Source of the DNA: Streptomyces pactum
Lineage (GTDB): Bacteria; Actinomycetota; Actinomycetes; Streptomycetales; Streptomycetaceae
NCBI RefSeq assembly: GCF_016031615.1
Contig: NZ_JACYXC010000001.1
Location: forward strand, 3,534,001 to 3,598,000
Direction of reading: 5' to 3'
DNA: 64,000 nucleotides
Under the pieces are notes generated by a model. That model did not search any database, was not told where the DNA came from, and was given only the letters and a program-made list of their open reading frames with translations. Both the position numbers and the translations under genes were made by a program. Shown piece by piece: positions 52,059 through 60,377 of this stretch (within the stretch, counting starts at the first letter, position 1; each line of letters opens with the position of its first letter).

Positions 52059-52422
52059 GGTTCTCCTTGTACGTGAAACGTTCGATGTGGGACCACCCCG
52101 GGCAGGTCGCGGCAAGAGACGTGCCGCCCGGCACCCGGGACGCGGCGACGGTCTGCAGCCCCTCACTCGCGTAACGTCAGCATCGCCTGGTTGACGAACA
52201 CCGCGACAGCTTTCCCGGGTTGGATCACGCGTTCCGACGAACAGCCGCTCGCGCGTTCGCCTGTTCGCCCCGACTCCGGCCCGGCGTCAGCTAGTTACCG
52301 GCTGGCGGGCGCCCGGACGGGACCGGCGGACCGATTGGCCGGAAGCTGACGCGGCCGCCCAGCGGTACCGGACGTCCGGGCGGAGTACGGTGAACGGACA
52401 CATCACAAAAGGGGGGTACGAC
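52059..52422. other. divergent intergenic region of two small genes
   Basis: AT-richer than the surroundings. It contains GTTGACGAACACCGCGACAGC near 52191 and GAACGTTTCACG-type words near 52073, candidate promoter parts for the peptide gene on the minus strand. On the minus strand a 21-codon frame (52174-52239, containing a TTA codon) is visible but has no binding site. TACGGT at 52386-52391 is a likely -10 for the next small gene. Confidence 0.45.
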
Positions 52423-52620
52423 ATGGCCACAGTGTTGATCGCGCTGATCGTCCTGGCGCTGGCTTCCGTCGTCATGACAGTGATGCTGTCGCGTCGTGGA
52501 CAGAGCTCGGCCACGCCGGTCGTGCCGGTGGCGGTGGGCCGCCAGGCCCGCACCCCGGACGAACCGGCCGCCTATCACCCCGAGGGGCTCGGGCGCCCGC
52601 ACAGCAGCCGTCTGTTCTGA
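52423..52620 (+). CDS. small single-span membrane protein
   Basis: The 65-residue product starts MATVLIALIVLALASVVMTVMLSRRGQ, a single N-terminal membrane helix followed by a short polar tail (YHPEGLGRPHSSRLF). The helix is followed by positive residues, so the tail is probably cytoplasmic. No family is recognised; such tiny membrane proteins are common in Streptomyces. ATG 52423 has GGGGGG at eight bases. A -10-like TACGGT at 52386-52391 would give a leader of about 25 bases. An upstream in-frame GTG at 52390 adds 11 residues and is less likely. Confidence 0.7.
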   Translation: MATVLIALIVLALASVVMTVMLSRRGQSSATPVVPVAVGRQARTPDEPAAYHPEGLGRPHSSRLF

Positions 52621-52697
52621 TCGCCCCCGGCCACCGGCCGGTACGGACAGCCGACCCCGCGCCCGGAGCGCGGGGTCGGACGCGTCCGGGGCCCGCG

Positions 52698-53825
52698 TCA
52701 GCCGAGCCGGGCGAACGCCTCGGTGATCTCCGTGCGTCCGGCGCCGGAGGCCAGCAGCAGCCGGAGCAGCACCCGCGCCTTGTACGGGTCCAGCAGGCCG
52801 CCGTTGATCAGCCCGCGGCGCTGCAGATCGGCCTCCGACCCGACCGCGCCGTACGTCTCGCGCAGCACCGAGCCGCTGCCGCAGCGCGAGGTCAGCACCA
52901 CCGGGAGGCGTTCGGCCAGGCCACCGAGGACCGGAGCCGACACGGCCGGCGCGTGCCCCACCCCGAACCCGGCGACCACCAGCCCCTGGTGACCGGCGGC
53001 GAGGGCCTCCAGCGCGCCGCCGTCGTCGTCCAGGGAGAGGGTGTACAGGGCGACCCGGGTGGCGGCCAGCCGCGCCCGGTCGAACACCGCCGGACCCGGT
53101 GCGGACCGCGGCAGCCGCGCGGAGAGCGAGCCCGCAGGCGACGACGCGGCGCCCGGGACCGAGGGGACATCCGGAGCCGAGGGGACACCAGAGGGCGACG
53201 CGGCGCCCGGGGCGGGCGGGAAGAGCGGGTCCGGACGGCGCGGCACCCCGAGCACCCGGACCCGCCCCTCGATGACGTGCCCGACCGGCCCCAGGTCGGG
53301 GGAGGCGAAGGTCGCGGTGCTCGTACTGTGCGTCTTCCGTACCCAACGGGCCGCGTGGACCTCGTCGTTGAAGACCACCAGCACGCCCAGCTCCCGCGCC
53401 TGGGGCGCGGCGGCGACCCGGACGGCGGCCAGCAGGTTCGCCGGTCCGTCCGCCCCGGCCAGGGTGGGGTTGCGCATGGCGCCGGTGAAGACCAGCGGGG
53501 CCTGGTGCGGCCACACCAGGTCGGCGAGGAAGGCGGTCTCCTCAAGGGTGTCGGTGCCCTGGGTGACCACCACTCCGGTGGCGCCCGCGGCCACCGCGTC
53601 CGACGCGCTGTCGAGCAGGTCGAGAACGTGCCCGAAGGTCAGGCTCGCGCTGGGCACCGCCTGGACGTCGTGCACCTCGACCGGCTCCCCGACCCCGGCC
53701 AGCCCGGGGACGGCGGCGGTGAGGTCGGCCCCGGTCAGCCGGGTGACCACGCCCCCGCCGGGAGCGCCCTTGCCGACCCCGCCCATCGCGATGGTCCCGC
53801 CGAGGGTGAACAGTGCGACCGTCAC
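52698..53825 (-). CDS. type I/II L-asparaginase
   Basis: The enzyme hydrolyses asparagine to aspartate and ammonia. The 375 residues have the two catalytic threonine motifs: ALFTLGGTIAM near the N terminus and VVVTQGTDTLEETAFL near residue 95. GAMRNPTLAGADGPANL and the C-terminal LTSRCGSGSVLRETYG also match. An insert of about 60 Pro/Ser/Ala residues (about 205-250) splits the fold between LGVPRRPDPLFPP and FDRARLA; normal asparaginases lack it. No signal peptide is present, so it is probably cytoplasmic. GTG 53825 follows GAGAGG at eight bases. It is transcribed divergently from the GNAT gene. Confidence 0.92.
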   Translation of the reverse strand: MTVALFTLGGTIAMGGVGKGAPGGGVVTRLTGADLTAAVPGLAGVGEPVEVHDVQAVPSASLTFGHVLDLLDSASDAVAAGATGVVVTQGTDTLEETAFLADLVWPHQAPLVFTGAMRNPTLAGADGPANLLAAVRVAAAPQARELGVLVVFNDEVHAARWVRKTHSTSTATFASPDLGPVGHVIEGRVRVLGVPRRPDPLFPPAPGAASPSGVPSAPDVPSVPGAASSPAGSLSARLPRSAPGPAVFDRARLAATRVALYTLSLDDDGGALEALAAGHQGLVVAGFGVGHAPAVSAPVLGGLAERLPVVLTSRCGSGSVLRETYGAVGSEADLQRRGLINGGLLDPYKARVLLRLLLASGAGRTEITEAFARLG

Positions 53826-53966
53826 GTGCTGAGCCTCTCGCTCGTCCTCGGTCCCGGGGCCTCGTCGTCCCGGTCCGCCGCTCACCCTAGGCGCTGTTTC
53901 CCCGGCCGGCTGCCGGCAGGGGGATATCCGATTGCCACCGACCTGCTGACCGGATAGGAAGCGTGC

Positions 53967-54527
53967 ATGCTGAAGGGCGAGAGGGTCGGGCTCAGGGCCC
54001 GGCACGAGGACGACATCCCGGTCCTGCGGGCCGAGCTCTACGACGACGTGGTCAACTCCTCTCGTGCCGAGGGGCAGCCGTGGCGGCCGATCACGCCCGG
54101 CTCGAAGGACCCCCGGCTCGTGGTGGACGACACGGTGCAAGGACACGTCCCCTTCTCCGTGGTGGAGCTGGCCGGCGGCACGCTCATCGGTACCGCGACG
54201 CTGTGGGGGATCGACACCCACCACCGGTCCGCCCACATCGGGCTGGGTCTGCTGCCGGACGCCCGCGGCAAGGGCTACGGCACCGACATCGTCGCGACGC
54301 TGTGCCACTACGGCTTCACCGTGCGCGGCCTGCACCGGCTGCAGATCGAGACGCTGGCGGACAACACCGCGATGCTGCGCTCGGCCGAGCGCAACGGCTT
54401 CGTCCGCGAGGGTGTGCTCCGCTCCTCCGCCTGGGTGCTCGGCGAGTTCCTGGACGAGGTGGTGCTCGGGCTCCTCGCCGAGGACTGGAAGCGGCACGGG
54501 ACGGCGCAGGCCGCCGCCCGGGCCTGA
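53967..54527 (+). CDS. GNAT family N-acetyltransferase (RimJ/RimL-like)
   Basis: The 186-residue protein has a GNAT fold with the acetyl-CoA-binding motif A LGLLPDARGKGYGTDIVATL. It begins with the RimJ/RimL-type MLKGERVGLRARHEDDIPVLR, and ADNTAMLRSAERNGFVREGV is the usual motif B. It likely acetylates an N-terminal amine, an antibiotic or a small amine. ATG 53967 follows GATAGGAAG. The C-terminal tail is Ala-rich. No partner gene indicates the substrate. Confidence 0.9.
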   Translation: MLKGERVGLRARHEDDIPVLRAELYDDVVNSSRAEGQPWRPITPGSKDPRLVVDDTVQGHVPFSVVELAGGTLIGTATLWGIDTHHRSAHIGLGLLPDARGKGYGTDIVATLCHYGFTVRGLHRLQIETLADNTAMLRSAERNGFVREGVLRSSAWVLGEFLDEVVLGLLAEDWKRHGTAQAAARA

Positions 54528-54744
54528 GCGGCGGCGACACGGCGACCGGCGCCGGCGCGGCACCCGCCCCCGGGCCCCGCGCACCGGCCGCAACGGGAGC
54601 GGAGGGGCCGGAGGCCGAGGGCCGGAGCGGGACCCAGGGCCCGGTTCCCGGTGGTGAACCCTCCGCTCCGGCGGCATTCCCGCACCCGCCGGCCCGGTCC
54701 ACGCGACGGCGTACGCGTCGCACCGGGGGCGGCGACCGCCGGGA

Positions 54745-55101
54745 TCAGGTCGTACTGGGCGTCCGGCCGGTGAACTTCTCGACCAGTTCCGGCGGGGCCG
54801 CCTGTGACCAGGAATCGACCAGGATGTCACGCAGCTCGGCCAGGTCGTCCAGGGCGGCGATGCGTACCCGCACCCAGTTGGAGCCCGCCTCGTGCGGGGG
54901 CACCCAGAACTTCTCCGGCTCGGCGGCGATCAGCTCTTCCCGCTCGTGCCGGGGGCAGCGCACCGCGAACGAGGTCTCGTCGTCCGGGATGGTCACGAAC
55001 ATCCTTCCCGCGACCCGGAAGGTGGGCATCTGCCACGCCTCCTTCTCCACGGTCTCCGGCAGGGACAGGGCGATGCGCCGGACGTCATCGGAATCGGTCA
55101 T
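54745..55101 (-). CDS. MmcQ/YjbR family protein
   Basis: The 118-residue protein is of the MmcQ/YjbR double-wing fold: LSLPETVEKEAWQMPTFRVAG, FVTIPDDETSFAVRCP, PHEAGSNWVRVRI and LVDSWSQAAPPELVEKF are the conserved blocks. Some members bind DNA but the biological role is unknown. ATG 55101 has TACGGT six bases upstream on the minus strand (55108-55113), so it is probably leaderless. The product is alone on this strand between a GNAT gene and the PfpI gene. Confidence 0.9.
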   Translation of the reverse strand: MTDSDDVRRIALSLPETVEKEAWQMPTFRVAGRMFVTIPDDETSFAVRCPRHEREELIAAEPEKFWVPPHEAGSNWVRVRIAALDDLAELRDILVDSWSQAAPPELVEKFTGRTPSTT

Positions 55102-55455
55102 GCCCCTACCGTATGCAGGGCACCGACACCGGGTCCGGCACCGTCGGCTTCCCGCCACCCGCAGCGGAGGCAGGGCAACCCGGCATTGCTGCCACCGGCC
55201 CTCCGTTCCACGATGGAGGCCATGTCTCCACGGACCATTCCCGCCGTCCCCTCCGACGGCGTTCCGGGCCCGGACCCCGCCGGGGTGCCCGTCGTGCTCG
55301 CGGACCTTCCGTTCCCCTGACCCGGCCGGCGGCCACCGCGCCCCGCCCCCCGCGGCACCACCGGTCCGCCCGTCCGCCGCCCCGCCCCGCGGCACCACCG
55401 GTCCGTCCGCTCACCAGTCGGCACCTCAAGGCCCACCGAGCCAAGGAGTTCCGCT
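55102..55455. other. intergenic before the PfpI-like gene
   Basis: The repeat CCCGCGGCACCACCGGTCCG occurs at about 55348-55367 and again at about 55386. A 32-codon plus-strand frame (55222-55320) ends VVLADLPFP; it has no spaced binding site, so I leave it uncalled. The Shine-Dalgarno of the following gene is at the right end. Confidence 0.5.
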
Positions 55456-56091
55456 GTGCAGATCGCCATCCTGCTCTACGAGGGGTTCACCGCGCTCGAC
55501 GCCATCGGCCCGTACGAATCACTGAGCCATATCCCCGGAACCAGTACGGTGTTCGTGGCCGAGCGGCCCGGGCCGGTCGGCAACGACAACGGCCACCTGC
55601 GGGTCCGCGTCGAGGCGGCGCTCGACGACGTGCCGCGGCCCGACGTCCTGCTGGTGCCCGGCAGCGGGCGGTACGCCGAGCAGCAGACGAACCCGGCCGT
55701 GCTCGACTGGCTCCGGTCCGCCGACCGCACGTCCGCCTGGACCGCTTCGGTGTGCACCGGTTCGCTGATCCTGGCCGCGGCCGGACTGCTCACCGGCCGC
55801 CGGGCCACCACCCACTGGTACGGCCTGGCGGAGCTGGGCGACCTGGGCGCGCTGCCCACCGACGCCCGGTACGTCTTCGACGGGAAGTACGTGACCGCGG
55901 CCGGGGTCTCGGCGGGGATCGACATGGGGCTGGCGCTCAGCGGCCGGATCGCCGGGGCCACGCACGCCCAGACCGTCCAGCTGCTGATGCAGTACGAGCC
56001 GCGGCCGCCGTACGCCGCGGGCGATCCGGCGACGGCGCCCGCGGGGATCGTCGCCGCGGCCCGCAGGACGCTGGCCGCGGTCATCGGCTGA
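55456..56091 (+). CDS. DJ-1/PfpI family (isonitrile hydratase-like) protein
   Basis: The 211-residue protein has the class I glutamine amidotransferase-like fold with the nucleophile Cys in ASVCTGSLILAAAGLL (about residue 98). The general order is MQIAILLYEGFTALDAIGPYE, DVLLVPGSG, GRRATTHW and AAGVSAGIDMGLAL, as in InhA-type isonitrile hydratases and AraC-like DJ-1 proteins. It may hydrate isonitriles or handle small electrophiles. GTG 55456 follows AAGGAG. No helix-turn-helix follows, so it is not a GATase-AraC regulator. Confidence 0.9.
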   Translation: MQIAILLYEGFTALDAIGPYESLSHIPGTSTVFVAERPGPVGNDNGHLRVRVEAALDDVPRPDVLLVPGSGRYAEQQTNPAVLDWLRSADRTSAWTASVCTGSLILAAAGLLTGRRATTHWYGLAELGDLGALPTDARYVFDGKYVTAAGVSAGIDMGLALSGRIAGATHAQTVQLLMQYEPRPPYAAGDPATAPAGIVAAARRTLAAVIG

Positions 56092-56290
56092 CGGCCCTTC
56101 CCCGGCCCAGGAGAACCCCGGAGCACGTCCACCGGACCCGGCCCTGCAGCGGGTTCCTCCCGGAGCCGGTCCCGCAGCGGGTTCCTCCCGGAACCGGTTT
56201 CTCGCGGGGCCTGCCCCGCGGTGCTCCCGGAGCCGGCCCCGGCGCCCGGACCCGGGCGCAGCCGTCACCCCTCCCCGCCCGTCGCCGCGG

Positions 56291-57019
56291 TCACTCCTCC
56301 CCGGCCACGGTCAGCGAGCGCAGCTTCCGCCCCGCGTACCAGGTCGCCGCGCAGGTGACCGTGGTGAGGAGCACCACGGCGGTCGGCAGGGCCACCTCGG
56401 AGGTCACCTGGTCTCCGCCGGCTATCCGCTGGGCGAGGCTGAGGGCCCACTGCTGGACGCTGAGGGTCCGGGCCCCGGCGACCAGGTTGCCGAAGACCGA
56501 CTCCCAGACCAGGGCGTAGACGAGTCCGGCCACCACCGCGTGCCGGGTGACCGTGCCCAGCAGCAGGAATATCGCGCTGTAGGCGACGGAGGCCGCCGCC
56601 GCGGCGACGGTGTAGGCGGTCGCCATCCGCTGGCTGTCGCCGTTGAGGATCAGTCCCGCGAGGTACGTGGGCACCGCGGAGAAGGTCACCGTGACGCCGA
56701 TGGCGACGATCAGCTTGGTGAAGATGATGGTGGGCCGCTTGACCGGCTTGGCGAGCAGGTAGATGACCGAGCCGTCGTCGATCTCCGGGCTGATCGCGCC
56801 CGTTCCGGCGATGACGCCGATCAGCGGCACCATGGTGGCGAGCGCGAAGCCGCCGAGGATGCCGTCCGCGGTGGCGTCGTCGGCACCGGTCAGCGCCCGT
56901 ACCGCCACCGCGATGACGATGAGCAGCACCGGCAGGGTGGCGAGCAGCAGCGCGCGGCGGGGGCCGAGGAGGGCCCGGTAGGTGAGCCGGGCGACGGTCG
57001 GGTGGTAGAGCGAGGACAT
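56291..57019 (-). CDS. ABC transporter permease (second exporter)
   Basis: The 242-residue ABC-2-type permease has about six spans: ALLLATLPVLLIVIAVAV, FALATMVPLIGVIAGTGAI, LIVAIGVTVTFSAVPTYLAG, AAAAASVAYSAIFLLLG, VVAGLVYALVWESVFGNLVAGA and AVVLLTTVTCAATWYAG. The cytoplasmic segment DDGSVIYLLAKPVKRPTIIFTK is typical of ABC-2 permeases, which carry no binding protein and act as exporters. It pairs with the ATPase gene 15 bases upstream and is last in the four-gene operon. The substrate is unknown. Confidence 0.9.
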   Translation of the reverse strand: MSSLYHPTVARLTYRALLGPRRALLLATLPVLLIVIAVAVRALTGADDATADGILGGFALATMVPLIGVIAGTGAISPEIDDGSVIYLLAKPVKRPTIIFTKLIVAIGVTVTFSAVPTYLAGLILNGDSQRMATAYTVAAAAASVAYSAIFLLLGTVTRHAVVAGLVYALVWESVFGNLVAGARTLSVQQWALSLAQRIAGGDQVTSEVALPTAVVLLTTVTCAATWYAGRKLRSLTVAGEE

Positions 57020-57034
57020 CGCTGAAGGCTCCTT

Positions 57035-57952
57035 TCAGGCCGCGACGAGGTACGAGAAGACGCTTTCCAGGGACTCGTCGGACGGCGAGACCGTCAGCAG
57101 CCGGATGTCCAGGTCGCGGGCGACCCGCGGCAGCAAGGCCGTGAACCGGGCGAAGTCCACCGCCTGGACGCGCAGTTCGCCCTCCCGGACGTCGACCTCG
57201 ATGCCGGCGGTGGAGGGGTCGGCGATCAGCGCGGCGGCGAGCCGGCGGTCGTCGGAGGAGCGGACGACGTAGCGGTGCGGGCGGTCGGTCATCAGCCGCC
57301 GGATCTTGCGGAAGTCGCCCGAGGCGGCGTGCCGTCCGGCGACCACCACCTCGATGTGGGCGGCGAGCTGTTCGACCTCTTCGAGGATGTGCGAGGAGAA
57401 GAGCACCGTGCGGCCCTCCTGTCCCATCCGTCGCAGCAGGTCCATCAGCTGCATCCGCTGGCGGGGGTCCATCCCGTTGAAGGGTTCGTCGAGCAGCAGC
57501 ACCGACGGGTCGTGCACCAGGGCGGACGCCATCTTCACGCGCTGCCGCATGCCCTTGCTGTAGGTGGAGATCTTCCGGGTGGCGGCGTGCTCCATCTCGA
57601 CCGTGGCCAGAGCCTGGCGGGCAGCGGCCACCGGCTTCTCCAGGCCGTGCAGTTCGGCGTTGGCCAGGACGAACTCCCGGCCGGTGAGGAAGTCGTACAT
57701 GGCCTCGCGCTCGGGGACCAGGCCGATCTTCCGGTAGGCGGTCTCGTTCTGCCAGATGGGCTCGGAGTCCAGGGTGACGGCGCCGCTGGAGGGGGGCAGG
57801 AAGCCGGCCATCATGTTGATCAGCGTGGACTTCCCGGCGCCGTTGGGGCCGAGCAGGCCGGTCACGCCCGGTCCGATCTCCATGCTGACGTCGTTGACGG
57901 CGACCACGTTGCCGAACCAGCGGGACACGTTGTCGATGCGGATGATGCTCAT
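57035..57952 (-). CDS. ABC transporter ATP-binding protein (second exporter)
   Basis: The 305-residue ATPase has Walker A GPNGAGKST (about residues 36-44), the Q-loop region KIGLVPEREAMYDFL, signature YSKGMRQRVKMA, Walker B SVLLLDEPFNGMD and the H-loop FSSHI. A C-terminal domain of about 90 residues (from DRPHRYVVR to VSPSDESLESVFSYLV) resembles those of exporter ATPases. It drives the adjacent permease. A 73-base gap separates it from the upstream permease gene, so the four ABC genes form one likely operon. Confidence 0.94.
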   Translation of the reverse strand: MSIIRIDNVSRWFGNVVAVNDVSMEIGPGVTGLLGPNGAGKSTLINMMAGFLPPSSGAVTLDSEPIWQNETAYRKIGLVPEREAMYDFLTGREFVLANAELHGLEKPVAAARQALATVEMEHAATRKISTYSKGMRQRVKMASALVHDPSVLLLDEPFNGMDPRQRMQLMDLLRRMGQEGRTVLFSSHILEEVEQLAAHIEVVVAGRHAASGDFRKIRRLMTDRPHRYVVRSSDDRRLAAALIADPSTAGIEVDVREGELRVQAVDFARFTALLPRVARDLDIRLLTVSPSDESLESVFSYLVAA

Positions 57953-58025
57953 CGGCGCTCCCCGTGCGGGAGGGGGGTGGTGGCGGGCCCGGTGGGGTCG
58001 GCCGGGGACGAGGGACGGGGGCAGC

Positions 58026-58910
58026 TCACAGCCCGGCCTTTCGGTAGCGGCGCATCAGCAGACCGTAGGAGCCGGCGATCAGGCCGAGGACGACGAGGAG
58101 GTAGACGGTTCCGGTGGCGGCGTCGGGTCCGTATCCGCCGGGGAAGGACGATTCGGCGCCCAGGAACGCGGTCTGCACGCCGTCGACCAGGGTGATCGGC
58201 GAGAACAGGCCGAGCCAGCCGATGGCGCCGGTGCTGTCCTGGTCCAGGGCGGTGCCCTGGACGGCGCTCACCGCGCCGTAGGTGATGGTGAGCACGGCGA
58301 TGACGGCGGCGACGCCGAAGCCCCGGCGCGGGGTGAGGGCGGCGATGACCAGGCCGATGCCGGCGAAGAGCAGGGAGAGCAGAGCCACGGAGACCAGTCC
58401 TTGTGCCAGCCCCGCCGTCTGTTCGGCGAAGTCCAGCTTGGCGAGCAGGGCACCCACGTAGAGGATCAGCACGGGCGCGCCGGTGAGCAGGAAGAGCGCG
58501 CAGGTCAGCGCCGCGAACTTGGCGAGCACGTAGTCGGCCGTCTCGATGGGGCGGGAGAAGTACAGCGGCACGGTCTTGAAGCGCAGGTCCCGGGAGACCG
58601 CCTGGGGGGCCTGCGCGGCGACGTAGAGGCCGATGACCGCCTGCAGGTAGATGGCGTACCGGGTGTACTCCAGGGGGAGTTCGTCGGTCTTGGCGAAGAC
58701 GGCCACCGACACCAGGATCACGGCGGGCACGCACATCACCGCCAGCAGGATCATCGGCAGCACCTTCGACCTGGCCGAGCGGCCCAGTCCGTACGCCCCG
58801 CGCAGGCTCTGCGTGAACAGGGAGCGGCGGGCGTAGGAGCGGCCCAGCCGGGCGCCCTCGTAGTGGCGGTAACCGATGTTGTGGATGACATTGACGTCGG
58901 GCCTGCTCAT
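58026..58910 (-). CDS. ABC transporter permease (first exporter)
   Basis: The 294-residue permease starts with a soluble stretch (MSRPDVNVIHNIGYRHYEGARLGRS region), then about six spans such as VLPMILLAVMCVPAVILVSVAV and AKFAALTCALFLLTGAPVLILYV. DLRFKTVPLYFSRPIETADYV is the coupling loop. It overlaps the ATPase gene by four bases (ATGA), so the two are coupled. The export substrate is not identifiable from sequence. Confidence 0.9.
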   Translation of the reverse strand: MSRPDVNVIHNIGYRHYEGARLGRSYARRSLFTQSLRGAYGLGRSARSKVLPMILLAVMCVPAVILVSVAVFAKTDELPLEYTRYAIYLQAVIGLYVAAQAPQAVSRDLRFKTVPLYFSRPIETADYVLAKFAALTCALFLLTGAPVLILYVGALLAKLDFAEQTAGLAQGLVSVALLSLLFAGIGLVIAALTPRRGFGVAAVIAVLTITYGAVSAVQGTALDQDSTGAIGWLGLFSPITLVDGVQTAFLGAESSFPGGYGPDAATGTVYLLVVLGLIAGSYGLLMRRYRKAGL

Positions 58911-59932
58911 CGGCTCACGCCCTCCTTCTGCGGCTCGCGCGGGTCGTCGGGGGCGGCGCCGGGGCCCGCGGCCGGCCCCGGGGTGGTGCCGGGGCCGGCC
59001 CCCGGGCCGCCGGTGGTGTCGTCGGAGCGGAAGATCTCGGCTATGCGGTGGCGCCGCTGCTCCATGCGGATCAGGCCCACGCCCAGCTCCACGACCGCGT
59101 CCCGGACCGCGTCGTACGCGCCCGGGCCGCTCCCGTCCTTGTCTTCCGCCGCCTGGACCAGCAGGGACATGCCCTCGCGGCGCACCGTCAGGCCGGCCGC
59201 GGTCAGCAGCTCCAGCAGCCGGTCCTCGTGGTCGGTGACCTCGACCGCCAGCGCGGCGGTGGCCTGGGTGAAGTCCTTGGTGGAGCTGGAGCGCAGCAGC
59301 TTGCCGCCGTCGATGACCACGACGTGGTCGCAGGTGCGTTCCAGTTCGCCCAGGAGGTGGGAGGTGACCAGCACCGAGATGCCGAAGTCGGTGTGGACCC
59401 GGCGGATCAGGCCGAGCATCTCGTCCCGGCCGACCGGGTCCAGTCCGTTGGTGGGCTCGTCCAGCAGCACCAGCCGGGGGTCGTGCACCAGCGCCTGGGC
59501 GAGCTTGACCCGCTGCTTCATGCCGGTGGAGTAGCCGCCGATGGGGCGGTAGCGCTCCTCGTACAGGCCGACGTGGCGCAGCGTGTCGGCGGTGCGCTCG
59601 CGCGCGGCGCTGGGCGGCAGGCCGGACATGCGGGCCATGTGGACGACGAACTCGGTGGCCGAGACGTCGGGCGGCAGGCAGTCGTGTTCGGGCATGTATC
59701 CGACGCGCTCGCGGATGGCGCTGCCCTCGGTGGCCACGTCCAGGCCGAGCACCCGGGCGCTCCCCTCGGTGGCGGGGGAGAGACCCAGCAGGATCTTGAT
59801 CAGCGTGGACTTGCCGGCTCCGTTGGCACCCACCAGGCCCGTGACGCCCGGGGTGATGTCGACGGAGAGCCGGTCCAGAGCGGTGACCCGGGGGTACCGC
59901 TTGCTCAGGCTTTCGGTGGCGATGACAGTCAC
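58907..59932 (-). CDS. ABC transporter ATP-binding protein (first exporter)
   Basis: The 341-residue ATPase has Walker A GANGAGKST, Q-loop region VGYMPEHDCLPP, signature YSTGMKQRVKLA, Walker B RLVLLDEPTNGLD and H-loop VTSHLL. The C-terminal 100 residues form a regulatory domain ending in a Pro/Gly-rich tail. GTG 59932 encodes MTVIATESLSKRYPRV. TACGGT lies seven bases upstream on the minus strand (59940-59945), so the operon is probably transcribed without a leader from here. It heads the four-gene ABC block. Confidence 0.94.
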   Translation of the reverse strand: MTVIATESLSKRYPRVTALDRLSVDITPGVTGLVGANGAGKSTLIKILLGLSPATEGSARVLGLDVATEGSAIRERVGYMPEHDCLPPDVSATEFVVHMARMSGLPPSAARERTADTLRHVGLYEERYRPIGGYSTGMKQRVKLAQALVHDPRLVLLDEPTNGLDPVGRDEMLGLIRRVHTDFGISVLVTSHLLGELERTCDHVVVIDGGKLLRSSSTKDFTQATAALAVEVTDHEDRLLELLTAAGLTVRREGMSLLVQAAEDKDGSGPGAYDAVRDAVVELGVGLIRMEQRRHRIAEIFRSDDTTGGPGAGPGTTPGPAAGPGAAPDDPREPQKEGVSR

Positions 59933-60377
59933 GTGTTCGACCGTAGGGGCCGCGACGCCGTCACGCGTCAGCCCAGACGATGGACTCGGCGTCCTCCTCC
60001 GGGCTGAGGAACCCGTAGGGGCGAGGGCGCCGGGACGTACCCCAACCCCCGGGGTTACCGATGGTAACGCCTGGCCGGGCAGGCCTGCCGGCTCTCCGGG
60101 GCGCGACCGGCCCCGCCGCGCGCCACCACGCACCCCCACCTGCCGTTACCGGCGGTATCCACAGGCGCTGTGCGACCCTTGACGCCACCGCCGGAGGTTG
60201 CCACATTCATCAGTGTCACGTTGATCGGTACGGATGCGCGGCGCCCCTCGCGGGCGCCGCCGGGGGTGGGTGGTGGGGATGGACGGCGATGGACCGGGTG
60301 ACGGACGCACGGCCCACCACGGGCCGGCGAAGCGGCGGATGAGCGGGTACGACGGGCGGACGGCGGAAGGAGGCCAC
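59933..60377. other. divergent region, ABC operon / EphD-like gene
   Basis: Moderately GC-rich for the window. A single one-mismatch DnaA-like box GTATCCACA is at 60155-60163. TTGACG at about 60179 followed 17 bases later by CACATT could be the EphD-like promoter. No gene is supported. Confidence 0.5.

Noticed and set aside
52174..52239. Second tiny ORF upstream of the 19-residue peptide gene
   Set aside because: It lacks a binding site and contains TTA; it probably reflects an open frame in the promoter region.
53826..54830. N-terminal extension of the asparaginase frame to 54830
   Set aside because: The extension is antisense to the GNAT gene and Arg-rich; GTG 53825 has a clear Shine-Dalgarno and begins the catalytic domain.
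60155..60163. Second DnaA-box locus near the EphD-like gene
   Set aside because: Only one single-mismatch box is present, which is expected by chance.
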